Shown: positions 24,722 to 32,981 of the stretch, in pieces
How the letters are laid out: the number at the start of each line of letters is the position of its first letter
Numbering within the stretch: the stretch's first letter is position 1
Assembly (NCBI RefSeq): GCF_015910445.1
Contig: NZ_CP048882.1
Location: 4,712,001 to 4,776,000 of the forward strand
Origin: Streptomyces bathyalis
GTDB taxonomy: Bacteria; Actinomycetota; Actinomycetes; Streptomycetales; Streptomycetaceae
Direction of reading: 5' to 3'
DNA length: 64,000 bases
Translations under genes and position numbers: made by a program
The notes under the pieces: generated by a model
What the model was told of the DNA's origin: nothing
Database searches by the model: none
Seen by the model: only the letters and a program-made list of their open reading frames with translations

Positions 24722-26053
24722 TCAGACGCTGCCGACGATCCCTTCGAGTGCCAGCACGCCGCCCAGACCGATGACCGCGAGCACGGTCGTATACGTCGTG
24801 CGTGCCTTGATCGCGTCGATGACCGAGAGGTTGAAGTACTCCTTGAACATCCAGAATCCCGGGTCGTTGACGTGGGAGAAAGCGATCGAACCGCAGGAGA
24901 CGGCGAGAACCATGAGCTCGGGCTGTACCCCGCTGCCCGACAGCAGCGGCAGCACGACACCCGATGCCGTGACGACGGCGACCGTCGCCGACCCGAGGGC
25001 CACACGCAGGATGACGGCGATGAGCCAGGCGAGGATGATCGGTGAGATCGGCCAGCCGTGGGTGAGGTCCTTGATGTAGTCGGAGATGCCGCCCTCGACG
25101 AGTACCTGCTTGAAGGCACCGCCGGCGCCGATCACGAGCAGGATCATTGCCATCGCCCTGGCCGCGGACGAACACGAGGCGCTGACCTCCGACAGGCTGC
25201 GTCCGATGCGGGGTCCGAAGGCCCATATGGCCAGGAGCAGCGTGAGCAGGAGCGCGATCGGCGCCGAGCCGATGAACAGCACGAAGTTCAGCAGCGGACC
25301 CGAACCGGCCACCGCCATGTCGGTGACCGCGGCGCCCGCGATCAGAACGACGGGGAAGAGGGCCACCGACAGGGACCAGCCCATGCCGGGCATCTCCTCC
25401 TCCTCGAAGACACGGTCACTGACGAGGCCTTCGGGGATGGACGGGTTCATCGCCTTGACGAACGGAAGGCGCGGCCAGAGCAGGGCGATGAGCGCACCGG
25501 CGGGAACGGCGATGAAGAGCCCGTAGAAGAGCGTGAGCCCGACGGACGCGTGGAAGGTCGCGGCAACGGCGACCGGCCCGGGGTGGGGCGGAAGGAAGCT
25601 GTGCATGGTGGAGAGGGCGATCGACATCGGCAGCCCGACCCACAGCAGGTTCTTCCCGGTGACCCGGACGATCGTGAACGCGATCGGCACGATGATCACG
25701 AAGGCGACCTCGTAGAACATGGTGACGCCGATGAGCATGGCCGTCACCACCATGGCCACCTGGACCCAGCGCGGGCCGAAGGCTCCGAGGAGCTTGTCGG
25801 CTATTCGCTGCGCGGCGCCCGAGTCCCCCATGACGCGGCCGACCATCGCACCCAGCCCGATGGTGAGCATCGTGTCACCGATCTGGTCGCCGATGCCGCC
25901 CGCGAGGACCTCCGGGATCTTCGCCGTCGGGATCCCCTGGACGAGCGCGACCCCTACCGCCACCAGCAGGAGCGCGGCGAAGCCGTTGAGCCGGAGCTTC
26001 GTCATGAGGAAGAGCAGGATCAGAACACTGATCCCGACTACGAGGAGAGGCAT
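24722..26053 (-). CDS. GntP-family gluconate/glucarate permease
   Basis: 443 residues with about twelve hydrophobic segments. GntP landmarks: MVGRVMGDSGAAQRIADKLL, LPPHPGPVAVAATF and CGSIAFSHVNDPGFWMFKEYF. The family imports gluconate or other sugar acids with protons. Between kdgD and gudD its substrate is most likely glucarate or galactarate rather than gluconate. ATG at 26053; 88 bases from kdgD and 62 from gudD. Confidence 0.88.
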   Translation of the reverse strand: MPLLVVGISVLILLFLMTKLRLNGFAALLLVAVGVALVQGIPTAKIPEVLAGGIGDQIGDTMLTIGLGAMVGRVMGDSGAAQRIADKLLGAFGPRWVQVAMVVTAMLIGVTMFYEVAFVIIVPIAFTIVRVTGKNLLWVGLPMSIALSTMHSFLPPHPGPVAVAATFHASVGLTLFYGLFIAVPAGALIALLWPRLPFVKAMNPSIPEGLVSDRVFEEEEMPGMGWSLSVALFPVVLIAGAAVTDMAVAGSGPLLNFVLFIGSAPIALLLTLLLAIWAFGPRIGRSLSEVSASCSSAARAMAMILLVIGAGGAFKQVLVEGGISDYIKDLTHGWPISPIILAWLIAVILRVALGSATVAVVTASGVVLPLLSGSGVQPELMVLAVSCGSIAFSHVNDPGFWMFKEYFNLSVIDAIKARTTYTTVLAVIGLGGVLALEGIVGSV

Positions 26054-26141
26054 GTTCAGTTCCCCTTCGAACTGTGGGTCGCGGTCCGCGGACCGGGCTG
26101 CGGTACGGGTGGAGTGAGGGGCATGAGGTGCTGCGGGCCGG

Positions 26142-27092
26142 TCACCGTGCGGCGCCGACCAGGGCCAGACCGGTGTCCAGTACGGCCTCGAGATCCGCGA
26201 GATCGTCCGGACCCGGGTCGAGGAGTGGTGCGCGTACGGGGCCGACGGGGAGGCCGCGCAGCCGGGCGGCGGCCTTGACCAGCGAGACGGCGTAGCCCGG
26301 GACGCGGTCGCGGAGTTCGACCAGAGGCACGTAGAAGTCGCGCAGCAGCTTGGTCACGGAGGCGTCGTCCCCGTCGCGAAGGGCGTTGAAGAAGGCGTTC
26401 GCGATCTCGGGCGCGAAGGCGTGGACGGCTGACGAGTAGGCGGGCACCCCGACCGAGGCATAGGCGCGGGCCTGCATCTCGGCGGTGGCGGCACCGTTGA
26501 AGAAGAGGAAGCCGTCGGGTGCGGCGAGCGTGAGGCGCTGCAGCCGGTCGAGATCGCTGTGCCCGTCCTTCAGCCCGATGACGGTGGGGAGTTCGGCGAT
26601 CCGGCGCAGACTGCCGACGGTGAAGGACACCTGGCCGCGCTGGTACGCGATCAGCGGCAGCCGGGTGCCGGCGGCGATCCGCCGCACCTGCTCGACCAGA
26701 CCGTCCTGCGGGGCTTCGACCAGGTAGTGAGGCATCAGCAGCGCGGCGTCGGCGCCGGCGTCCTCCGCGATACGGGCGAAGCGCAGGGCCTGCGCCCAGC
26801 CGTAGCCGATGCCGGCGACCACCGGTATCCGCCCGTCGGAGACCTCGACGGCGGCTGTGACGACCGCGCGGTACTCGTCCTCGTTCAGCGCGCTGAACTC
26901 GCCTGTTCCGCAGGCGGGGAAGACCGCACCCGGTCCGGTGGCCAGCGTGGCGGTCAGACAGGTACGGCACGACTCCAGGTCGAGGCTGCCGTCCTCACGG
27001 AAGCTGGTGAGGGGGAAGGACAGCACGCCCCTGCTCATGCTGTCGCGGAGCCGACGGGCGACTCCGTCGGCCTCCGCGCTGATCTGCGCCAT
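26142..27092 (-). CDS. kdgD: 5-dehydro-4-deoxyglucarate dehydratase
   Basis: 316 residues, DapA/NanA-type aldolase barrel. Schiff-base lysine in VIGLKDGHSD (Lys175), the partner tyrosine in LIAYQRGQV (Tyr150), and the sugar-acid loop ACGTGEFSAL. It dehydrates and decarboxylates 5-keto-4-deoxyglucarate to 2-oxoglutarate semialdehyde. The last enzyme of the route, a semialdehyde dehydrogenase, is not in the window. ATG at 27092 opens the operon; an AT-rich stretch and an 8-base palindrome lie in the leader. Confidence 0.92.
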   Translation of the reverse strand: MAQISAEADGVARRLRDSMSRGVLSFPLTSFREDGSLDLESCRTCLTATLATGPGAVFPACGTGEFSALNEDEYRAVVTAAVEVSDGRIPVVAGIGYGWAQALRFARIAEDAGADAALLMPHYLVEAPQDGLVEQVRRIAAGTRLPLIAYQRGQVSFTVGSLRRIAELPTVIGLKDGHSDLDRLQRLTLAAPDGFLFFNGAATAEMQARAYASVGVPAYSSAVHAFAPEIANAFFNALRDGDDASVTKLLRDFYVPLVELRDRVPGYAVSLVKAAARLRGLPVGPVRAPLLDPGPDDLADLEAVLDTGLALVGAAR

Positions 27093-27404
27093 GGACCCAC
27101 GCTCCGTACATGTAGACAGAGTTTATATATGAGAATGGAGGCTAAATTCGTGAACGCTCTTGGGTCAATGGGTTCGGGCGCACTGATTCCGGTGGTGCTC
27201 CTCGGGCGGGTGCGGCGGCCCGGGGTGCCGGTCCCGTCTCGCGAGAGCGGCACGCTCGGCGAGGTGGTCCGGTGTGGCTGCCGTGCCGATTCCGCCGCGT
27301 ACGCACCCCGTTGCCGGTCGCATACGTGAACTGCCCGCCCGTGACGGCCTCTTGTGTGCCCGAAGCTGTCGACGTACATCGCAACGCCAGCTACTATGTA
27401 ATGC
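27093..27404. promoter_or_regulatory. Divergent promoter region kdgD / padR
   Basis: 312 bases between two divergent genes. On the kdgD side TACATGTA (27107-27114) is a perfect 8-base palindrome just upstream of the ATG, with an AT-rich TATATAAA stretch beyond it. On the PadR side TACTAT (27392-27397) lies 8 bases before the ATG at 27405, with TCGACG 17 bases further up (27369-27374). No other feature seen. Confidence 0.55.
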
Positions 27405-27758
27405 ATGGAACCTGATGCGGCAAGTAAGAGCGACGCAGGGAGGGCCGAGAGCCAGCTCCGCAAGGGGGTGCTGGAGTACTGCGTCCTGGGTCTGCTCCGG
27501 GACGGCCCCCGCTACGGGGTGGAACTGCTCGAAGTGCTGGGCACCGTCAGCGTGATGACCACCAGCCAGGGGACGATCTACCCCCTGCTGGCCCGGTTGC
27601 GGCGCGACGGCCTGGTGGACACCACCTGGCAGGAATCCCCGAGCGGGCCGCCCCGCCGCTACTACGTGCTCACACCCCAAGGGCGGGCCGCGCTGGCCGA
27701 GTTCAGCGAGATCTGGCCGCACTTCCGCGATGCCGTGGACCGCTTCACCACCGACTGA
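27405..27758 (+). CDS. PadR-family transcriptional regulator
   Basis: 117 residues of the short PadR type: an N-terminal winged helix (LEYCVLGLLRDGPRYGVELL, TTSQGTIYPLLARLRRDGLV) and the wing GPPRRYYVLTPQGRAAL, with a short C-terminal dimer helix. PadR proteins repress a neighbouring transporter or membrane gene. The promoter position implies a transcript beginning at or next to the ATG (leaderless), and no ribosome site is visible. Downstream is a HAAS-like membrane protein, the usual PadR partner. Confidence 0.88.
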   Translation: MEPDAASKSDAGRAESQLRKGVLEYCVLGLLRDGPRYGVELLEVLGTVSVMTTSQGTIYPLLARLRRDGLVDTTWQESPSGPPRRYYVLTPQGRAALAEFSEIWPHFRDAVDRFTTD

Positions 27759-27795
27759 AGACCGACTTCACCACCGACCGACCTGGAGATTCGCC

Positions 27796-28365
27796 ATGAA
27801 GACCGTCGAACACCCGCTTGTGGTGGCCTACTTGGAGACCGTGAAACGCGAGGCCGCGACCCTGGAGCCCGAGCGCCGGGACGAACTCCTCGCCGATCTG
27901 GCGGAACACGTCGCGGTCGCCCTCGCCGAGCGGCCGGCCCACGGCGAGGCGGACGTGAAGGCCGTGCTGGACCGCCTCGGCGACCCCCGCACCATCGTGG
28001 CCACCGCCCGGGAAGGCGAGACGGCTGTGACGCCGCCCGTCAGCGCATGGCACGGCACCGCCCCGTTGATCCTTCTGCCGTTGGCCGGACTTCTCGTGGG
28101 TCTCCAACCCGTACTGAGCGGCATCGCGGGGATTGCGGGCCTCGTGCTGCTGTGGGCAGCACCCCACTGGGGCAGGCGGGAAAAGATCATCGGCACGGCG
28201 GCCACGCTCCTGGTCCCGACGGGCGCCGTCCTCGTCGGCCTGATCCATGCGGCATCGTCGGCGGGCAGCCCGCGGTTGCAGTTGTCCCTCTACGCCGCCA
28301 TCGCGCTGCTCCCGGCCGCAGCATCGGTGCACCTCTTCCGGACCGGACGCCGCACCTCGTCATGA
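27796..28365 (+). CDS. HAAS-domain membrane protein
   Basis: 189 residues. The N-terminal ~75 residues form a HAAS-type helical domain (LETVKREAATLEPERRDELL, VKAVLDRLGDPRTIV); four hydrophobic segments follow (about 85-105, 108-122, 135-152, 160-178). HAAS/DUF1700-type proteins are regularly paired with PadR regulators and are thought to signal membrane state. ATG at 27796 follows GGAG. It starts 37 bases after the PadR stop. Function beyond the pairing is unknown. Confidence 0.78.
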   Translation: MKTVEHPLVVAYLETVKREAATLEPERRDELLADLAEHVAVALAERPAHGEADVKAVLDRLGDPRTIVATAREGETAVTPPVSAWHGTAPLILLPLAGLLVGLQPVLSGIAGIAGLVLLWAAPHWGRREKIIGTAATLLVPTGAVLVGLIHAASSAGSPRLQLSLYAAIALLPAAASVHLFRTGRRTSS

Positions 28366-28692
28366 CGCCTGAACTGCCGTGCGCACGGGGTCACTTCGTC
28401 CGACGGTGGCGAACACCGGCACGTACACGCCGATGTTGTCGCCGCCGTTGGCGAGGTGACCGCGGCCAGCTCCACCGGGCGCGGGCCGCTCTCCTTCGCC
28501 TGCCGCTCGTCGTCCACGCCGTCGTGGCGGCTCCGCCACACGCGGCAGGCCGTACGGAAACGACTGTGCGGGAACGGGTGTTGGTGTGCGGCCTCACCGA
28601 CTGCCACCGCGCGAGCGGGAGTTGACGGAGCGAGGCACCCTAGGCCCTGTCTGACAAATCCCGTCTGGGTTGCGACGCCTGGCACGCACGGC
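28366..28692. other. Gene-free stretch after the PadR pair
   Basis: 327 bases. I see no supportable gene. The only structure is the 59-base inverted-repeat-bounded segment at its right end (28639-28697). Confidence 0.5.
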
Positions 28693-28697
28693 CTAGG
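28639..28697. repeat. 59-bp element bounded by 8-bp inverted repeats
   Basis: CCTAGGCC (28639-28646) and GGCCTAGG (28690-28697) are perfect inverted ends around 43 bases that begin CTGTCTGACAAATC. The right end contains the last codon and TAG stop of the lipoprotein gene. Could be a mini-inverted-repeat element, a transposon scar or a terminator stem. Confidence 0.5.
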
Positions 28698-29184
28698 AAC
28701 GGCCGTGGCCTCCGTGGCCCCTGCCGCGTTCGACGGTCCCGCCGTACTTCGCCTGGATCGGACCCAGCTTCGACGGCTTCACCGTCACCACGAGCCAGCG
28801 GGAGCCGACGAGGTAGGTGCCGCCGTAGTCCTTCGAGTAGTCCAGCCAGCCACGCTTGGCATGGTTGTCCTTGAACGTGACGAAGGTGTACGTCGTCTTG
28901 TCGGCCTTGCAGACGCCCAGGCGGTAGTCCTCGACCTTCTTCTGGATGTCGGCCTTGCACTTCAGCGCCGACGCCAGCTTCTCCACCGTCGGAGGCTTGG
29001 AGGACTTCGAGACGTTCACGGTGCCCGAGTCGCCGCTGCACCCGCCGAGCAGCAGGACGGCCGAGGCTGCCGCGACCGCCGGGAGGGCGAACCTGCCGAG
29101 ACGCCGCGACGGGGCTCCCAGCGGCGTCCCCTCGTCACGCCGCTGAGGGCTGTCGGCCTCGGCCGGTGACAACTGGTCTTTCAT
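28693..29184 (-). CDS. Small lipoprotein
   Basis: 163 residues with a long polar N-region (about 30 residues), a hydrophobic stretch FALPAVAAASAVLLL and the lipobox LLGGC (Cys49), so it is exported and lipid-anchored. The mature part is basic with two more cysteines (Cys76, Cys92) likely disulfide-bonded, and YTFVTFKDNHAKRGWLDYS. The C-terminus is a Gly/His/Arg tail ending inside an inverted repeat. ATG at 29184 after AGGGAG; a later start nearer the hydrophobic core is possible. No known family recognised. Confidence 0.75.
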   Translation of the reverse strand: MKDQLSPAEADSPQRRDEGTPLGAPSRRLGRFALPAVAAASAVLLLGGCSGDSGTVNVSKSSKPPTVEKLASALKCKADIQKKVEDYRLGVCKADKTTYTFVTFKDNHAKRGWLDYSKDYGGTYLVGSRWLVVTVKPSKLGPIQAKYGGTVERGRGHGGHGRS

Positions 29185-29391
29185 CAGCGCTCCCTGGGAC
29201 GGAGAAGGCTCCACGACTCTAGATCGCACCCCCGTCGCGCGGCCGTAATTGTCACCGGCGTGAAGGGTTACCGCCGGCACCCGGAGCGACAGGTTCCATA
29301 TGCCTGTCCGGGTACTGTTTGGGTGTTTTGTCCGCCGGTAGCACCATGGAATAGGCGGGGCCGTAACTGCGACCACCGGAGGTCGAGAGCT

Positions 29392-29640
29392 GTGCCCAGA
29401 TACATGGACATCAAGCGCGGGATGACCGGCATCACGGCGGAGCAGCTCGATGAGGTCCACAGGGCGGACCGGGCGGCCGAGCGCGAGGAGGGCGTGCACT
29501 TCGAGCACGTCTGGGCCGATCCGCGGTCCGGAACCGTGTTCTGCCTGTCGGAGGCGCCGTCCGAGGAAGCGGTGCGGCGCGCGCACGAACGGGCCGGGCA
29601 CCCCGTGGACGAGATCCATCCGGTGTCGCTCAGCGTGTGA
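29392..29640 (+). CDS. DUF4242-like small protein
   Basis: 82 residues beginning VPRYMDIKRGMTGITAEQL, a pattern of DUF4242 proteins, with VHFEHVWADPRSGTVFCLSEA and the C-terminal VDEIHPVSLSV. GTG at 29392 is preceded by GGAGG. Probably a small ferredoxin-like alpha/beta fold. First of three plus-strand genes with a cupin and an ABM-like protein, all small ligand-binding folds; joint role unknown. Confidence 0.75.
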   Translation: MPRYMDIKRGMTGITAEQLDEVHRADRAAEREEGVHFEHVWADPRSGTVFCLSEAPSEEAVRRAHERAGHPVDEIHPVSLSV

Positions 29641-29661
29641 GAGCGAAGGAGATGATCCGCG

Positions 29662-30042
29662 TTGACGGAGGTCAAGAACCTGGCCGAAGCGGATGAACGC
29701 CGCGACTTCGCGCACGGTCACTTCGACGTCCTGGATCTCGGGGACATGTCCTTCGGCGTCGCCACCTACGAACCCGGCTGGCGCTGGTCGGAGGAGGTGG
29801 GCCCCCTCGTCGGCTCGGACAGCTGCGGGCTGCCCCACGCGGGCTACGTGGCGAGCGGGCGGATGCGGATCCGGATGGACGACGGTGAGGAGGCCGAGGT
29901 CGGACCGGGGGACGTCTTCGTGTGCCCGCCCGGTCACGACGCGTGGATCGTCGGGGACGAGGAGTTCGTGGCCTATGACTTCGGGGGCCGCGCGGCCGAC
30001 TACGCGACAGGTGCGGCCGCCCGTTCCCGCGGGAGCAGGTAG
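29662..30042 (+). CDS. Cupin-domain protein
   Basis: 126 residues with the two cupin motifs: GLPHAGYVASGRMRIRMDDG (one metal His kept) and VGPGDVFVCPPGHDAWIVGD. The start is TTG at 29662 with AAGGAGAT upstream; no ATG or GTG fits the start of the fold. It follows the DUF4242 gene by 21 bases. The number of metal ligands is reduced compared with cupin dioxygenases, so a binding or isomerase role is likelier than oxygenation. Confidence 0.78.
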   Translation: MTEVKNLAEADERRDFAHGHFDVLDLGDMSFGVATYEPGWRWSEEVGPLVGSDSCGLPHAGYVASGRMRIRMDDGEEAEVGPGDVFVCPPGHDAWIVGDEEFVAYDFGGRAADYATGAAARSRGSR

Positions 30043-30077
30043 GGCACGGCAAGGCAGGTAAGACAGGAGGCAGTGTC

Positions 30078-30380
30078 ATGACATTCGTCCAGCTCGTCGA
30101 CTACGAGACGGACCGCCCGGAAGAAGTGGAGAAGGTATTCGACCAGTGGATGAAGGCCACGGAGGGCAAGCGGACCGTGATGCACGAGATGCACGGCCAG
30201 GACCGCGACATGTCCACCCACTTCGTCGACATCATCGAATTCCCGTCCTACCAGGCGGCGATGGAGAACAACCAGCTGCCGGAGACACAGCAGAGCGCGG
30301 ACCAGTTCCGCGCGCTGTGCAAGTCGGAGCCGCGCTTCGTGAATCTGGAGGTCAAGCGCGAGGAGATCAAACAGAAGTGA
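30078..30380 (+). CDS. ABM-like small alpha/beta-barrel protein
   Basis: 100 residues. The pattern FVQLVDYETDRPEEVEKVFD, HFVDIIEFPSYQAAMENNQ, FVNLEVKREEI looks like a single dimeric alpha-beta-barrel domain (antibiotic biosynthesis monooxygenase-like). ATG at 30078 follows AGGAGGCAG. Third gene in the small plus-strand operon, converging with the PI-PLC gene. Cofactor-free oxygenase or ligand-binding role is only a guess. Confidence 0.65.
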   Translation: MTFVQLVDYETDRPEEVEKVFDQWMKATEGKRTVMHEMHGQDRDMSTHFVDIIEFPSYQAAMENNQLPETQQSADQFRALCKSEPRFVNLEVKREEIKQK

Positions 30381-30405
30381 GCTGAGGGGTGCCCTCGGCC
30401 GTCCG

Positions 30406-31326
30406 CTACCCGGCCTGGCGGGCGGCCGAGCTCCGTGGCTGGTGGCTGAGCAGAGCCTCGGTGAGACCGTGCTCGTTCGGGTAGTCCATGGGGACGATTC
30501 CCAGGCCCTGCCAGGCGGCGTTCTCGGGCGAGTTCAGCAGGTCCCGGACGCGAGGGTTCAGGCGGTCGGCGTTCGAGCGGGGCGGGAGAAGCGCCGCCGT
30601 ACTGACGAAGTTGACGTAGACCTTGCCCGGTTGGGATACGGCCTTGCGGAACTGGCCCTCGATCAGCGGGTACTTGGCCCCCGGTTCCTCCATGTATGCG
30701 TCCTGGATGTCGAAGAGCTGCCCGTCGCCGTAGCGCACGCCGGGCAGCCCGTCGGAGTCGCCGAGCAGGACGACGCCTCCTCTCGCGGTGCCCAAGTCCG
30801 GGAGCACAGGGTCGAGTCGGAAGAGTGAGCGCCAGCCGCGGTTGTCCAGGTAGTCGTCGAAGACGAGCCGGAACTGCTCGGCGCTCTCCTCCGAGTACTC
30901 CTGCTTCACGCGCATCAGGATCGTCTCGGACGGGTGGGAGCCGAGGAAGTCCCGGCAACTGACCAGCACGTCGTCGAAGTTGAGGTGCTGGTAGTAGGGC
31001 CCGTGATGGATCGAGAACGAGCCGTCGAAGAGGCGGCAGCGGATGTCGAGGAAGCGGATCCCGGACGAGAGCTGATCCGCGATGGCCGTGTTCTGGCACT
31101 CGGTCCACGGACCGCCGTGGCGGGCGCCGGAGTTGTGGGTGCCGGGGATGGTCAGTTCGCGCAGGAGGGTGCCGTCCGGGAGCTGCGACATCCAGGCGTC
31201 CGGTCCGGCGCGCCCGCCGGTGCCGGTGGACGCTGCCTGCGCCTCGCCGGCCGCCGTCGCCCCGGCCAGGGCGGTGAGTGTGAGTGCGGATGTGCCCCGT
31301 AGAAAAGCGCGACGCCCCATGGTCAT
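30406..31326 (-). CDS. Tat-exported PI-PLC-like phosphodiesterase
   Basis: 306 residues. Twin-arginine signal GRRAFLRGTSALTLTALAG with a cut near AQA-AS. The catalytic PLC X-box is visible: TIPGTHNSG (general base His64), FLDIRCRLFDG (Asp94, Arg96) and SIHHGPYY (general acid His107/His108). Bacterial members cleave phosphatidylinositol or related glycerophosphodiesters without calcium. Secreted in folded form. A second Met two codons in is an equally good start. It stands alone between convergent and co-directional neighbours. Confidence 0.85.
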   Translation of the reverse strand: MTMGRRAFLRGTSALTLTALAGATAAGEAQAASTGTGGRAGPDAWMSQLPDGTLLRELTIPGTHNSGARHGGPWTECQNTAIADQLSSGIRFLDIRCRLFDGSFSIHHGPYYQHLNFDDVLVSCRDFLGSHPSETILMRVKQEYSEESAEQFRLVFDDYLDNRGWRSLFRLDPVLPDLGTARGGVVLLGDSDGLPGVRYGDGQLFDIQDAYMEEPGAKYPLIEGQFRKAVSQPGKVYVNFVSTAALLPPRSNADRLNPRVRDLLNSPENAAWQGLGIVPMDYPNEHGLTEALLSHQPRSSAARQAG

Positions 31327-31383
31327 GACAATGATGGAAACACAAGGTACAGACTTTCTACAGAGGGCGATCGAGCCTTCGTC

Positions 31384-31890
31384 CTATCCGCCGAGCCTCG
31401 CGGCACACGCCGCGCGCAGCCGCCTCGCGAGCCTCGCCGACTCCTCCGCAGGCATGGCCAGCACGCCGTTCTCCGTCATCAGGGCGTGGAACTGCTGCTC
31501 CCGGTACGGCACTCCCTCCGGCAGCCCCGCGATGTGCCAGTGCAGGTGGGCGTTGCCCTGCCGGCTGCCCAGGGAGAGCAGGTAGGTCCGCTCCGGCGCC
31601 AGCACGTCCTCGACGGCCAGGGCCACCCCGCGCACCACGCCCATCAGGCGCAGATAGGCGGACTCGCTCAGTTCGCGCACGACATGCTCGATGTGCCGCT
31701 TCGGGGCGACGAGGACCTTGCCGGGAAGCGTGGGGTAGCGGTCGAGGAAGGCGATGTGCTCCTCGTCCTCGTACACGGTCTCGTGGGCGAACTCCGGGTC
31801 GCCGGCCACGAACGCGCAGACGAAGCAAAGCCCCGAGCGGGCGCGGGCCTCGTATGCGCCGAGGTCCATGGGCCGCCGGTCCGTGCTCAT
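31384..31890 (-). CDS. HIT-family nucleotide hydrolase/transferase
   Basis: 168 residues with the histidine triad HLHWHIAG (His115, 117, 119; active nucleophile His117), the upstream DRYPTLPGKVLVAPKRH and a CxxC (Cys22, Cys25) that may bind zinc with His66. HIT proteins hydrolyse AMP-linked or dinucleoside polyphosphates. It overlaps the GNAT-MazG gene by ATGA; pairing with a nucleotide pyrophosphatase suggests nucleotide-pool clean-up. Confidence 0.87.
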   Translation of the reverse strand: MSTDRRPMDLGAYEARARSGLCFVCAFVAGDPEFAHETVYEDEEHIAFLDRYPTLPGKVLVAPKRHIEHVVRELSESAYLRLMGVVRGVALAVEDVLAPERTYLLSLGSRQGNAHLHWHIAGLPEGVPYREQQFHALMTENGVLAMPAEESARLARRLRAACAARLGG

Positions 31891-32894
31891 GCGTCCCCTT
31901 CCACCTGCGCGATTCTCGCGCTGATCGAGGCGTCGAGTTCGTCCATCGTGCGGTGGAAGGCCTCCTCGAGCGGAACCGCGTAGCGGTGGGCGAGGATCAC
32001 CACGGACCAGAGGCAGTCGGCGAGTTCGTGCTCCAGCGCGGCCCGCCCGCCCGGGACCTCGCGTGCTCCCTCCTCGGCCATGACGAGCTTCGCGAGGTCA
32101 CCGACGTCGCCGGTGAAGCCCAGCATGAACTCCTCGCGGCTCCAGACGCGGCCGCGTTCCAGGGAGTTGAGCCGGTCGTAGAGGTCGTGGACGTGCAGCG
32201 CCCTGCGGCTCAGCTCCGCCAGGGCCGCGGACGGTGCCGTTCGCGCGAGCCGCGAACGGGACGGGCGGAGGATGGATTCGCTGGCCACCGGTGTGAAGCC
32301 GGCCGCCAGAAAGGCGCGGAGCGACCGGGCGTTGCCGGGGGAGACGGCGGCGAAGACGGGCTCACCGGCGGGAACCAGCGAGAGGGCGTCGCGGACCAGG
32401 GAGCGGCCCAGACCGCTGCCCGCGCTGCTTGCCGGGTCGTGGACTTCGGTGCTCAGCTCGCGGCGTCCGGCGAGCCCCCGGGCGAGGGTGACCAGTCCGC
32501 GCCCGTCGCCGAACGTCCTTACGTCCGCGCGCAGTTCGCGGGCGAGCCGGACGCGTGGGTGGTCCTCAAGACCGGTGCGTGCGGGCAGCCTCGGTGTGCC
32601 GCCGGTACCGCGGGCGGCCAGCGTGGCGTCGATGCAGCCGATCGTGCCGTCCGGCCCGGCGAGCGCCCGCAGGAGATCCGGAGAGAGGGAACCCCCGAAG
32701 CCGTCGGGCTTCAGGGCCTCGACCTCGTCCTCCGGGAGGGACGTGGCGATCACCGCGTGACCGGTGAAGGCGACAGAGCACTCCAGGCCGCGCGGGAGCG
32801 GGCCGAGCACGGTCACGCCGCCGTCGGCGGGTGGGAAGCGCCCGTCGGCCGCTGCGAGGAAGAGACCCAGCAAGGGGTGCTGGTCAGCCGTCAT
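31887..32894 (-). CDS. GNAT acetyltransferase-MazG pyrophosphohydrolase fusion
   Basis: 335 residues. The N-terminal ~215 residues look like a GNAT-type domain (VHDPASSAGSGLGRSLVRDA loop, FAAVSPGNARSLRAFLAAGF). Residues ~225-335 match a MazG-like NTP pyrophosphohydrolase: LYDRLNSLERGRVWSREEF, then the metal-binding helices GGRAALEHELADCLWSVV and FHRTMDELDASI. ATG at 32894; the open frame extends further upstream without a good start. An acetyltransferase joined to a house-cleaning pyrophosphohydrolase, translated with a HIT protein, is an unusual unit. Confidence 0.75.
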   Translation of the reverse strand: MTADQHPLLGLFLAAADGRFPPADGGVTVLGPLPRGLECSVAFTGHAVIATSLPEDEVEALKPDGFGGSLSPDLLRALAGPDGTIGCIDATLAARGTGGTPRLPARTGLEDHPRVRLARELRADVRTFGDGRGLVTLARGLAGRRELSTEVHDPASSAGSGLGRSLVRDALSLVPAGEPVFAAVSPGNARSLRAFLAAGFTPVASESILRPSRSRLARTAPSAALAELSRRALHVHDLYDRLNSLERGRVWSREEFMLGFTGDVGDLAKLVMAEEGAREVPGGRAALEHELADCLWSVVILAHRYAVPLEEAFHRTMDELDASISARIAQVEGDA

Positions 32895-32981
32895 GGGGAC
32901 CGCAACAGCCCGGAAGGGCGCGCGCAGAGTGCGCCGTCCGTACCGTCCGCGCGGGGGCAGGGACCGCGCCCGCACCGTGGC

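Noticed and set aside
28456..29169. Plus-strand frame across the lipoprotein gene
   Set aside because: The minus-strand frame has a lipobox and ribosome site; this one has neither motif nor start signal.
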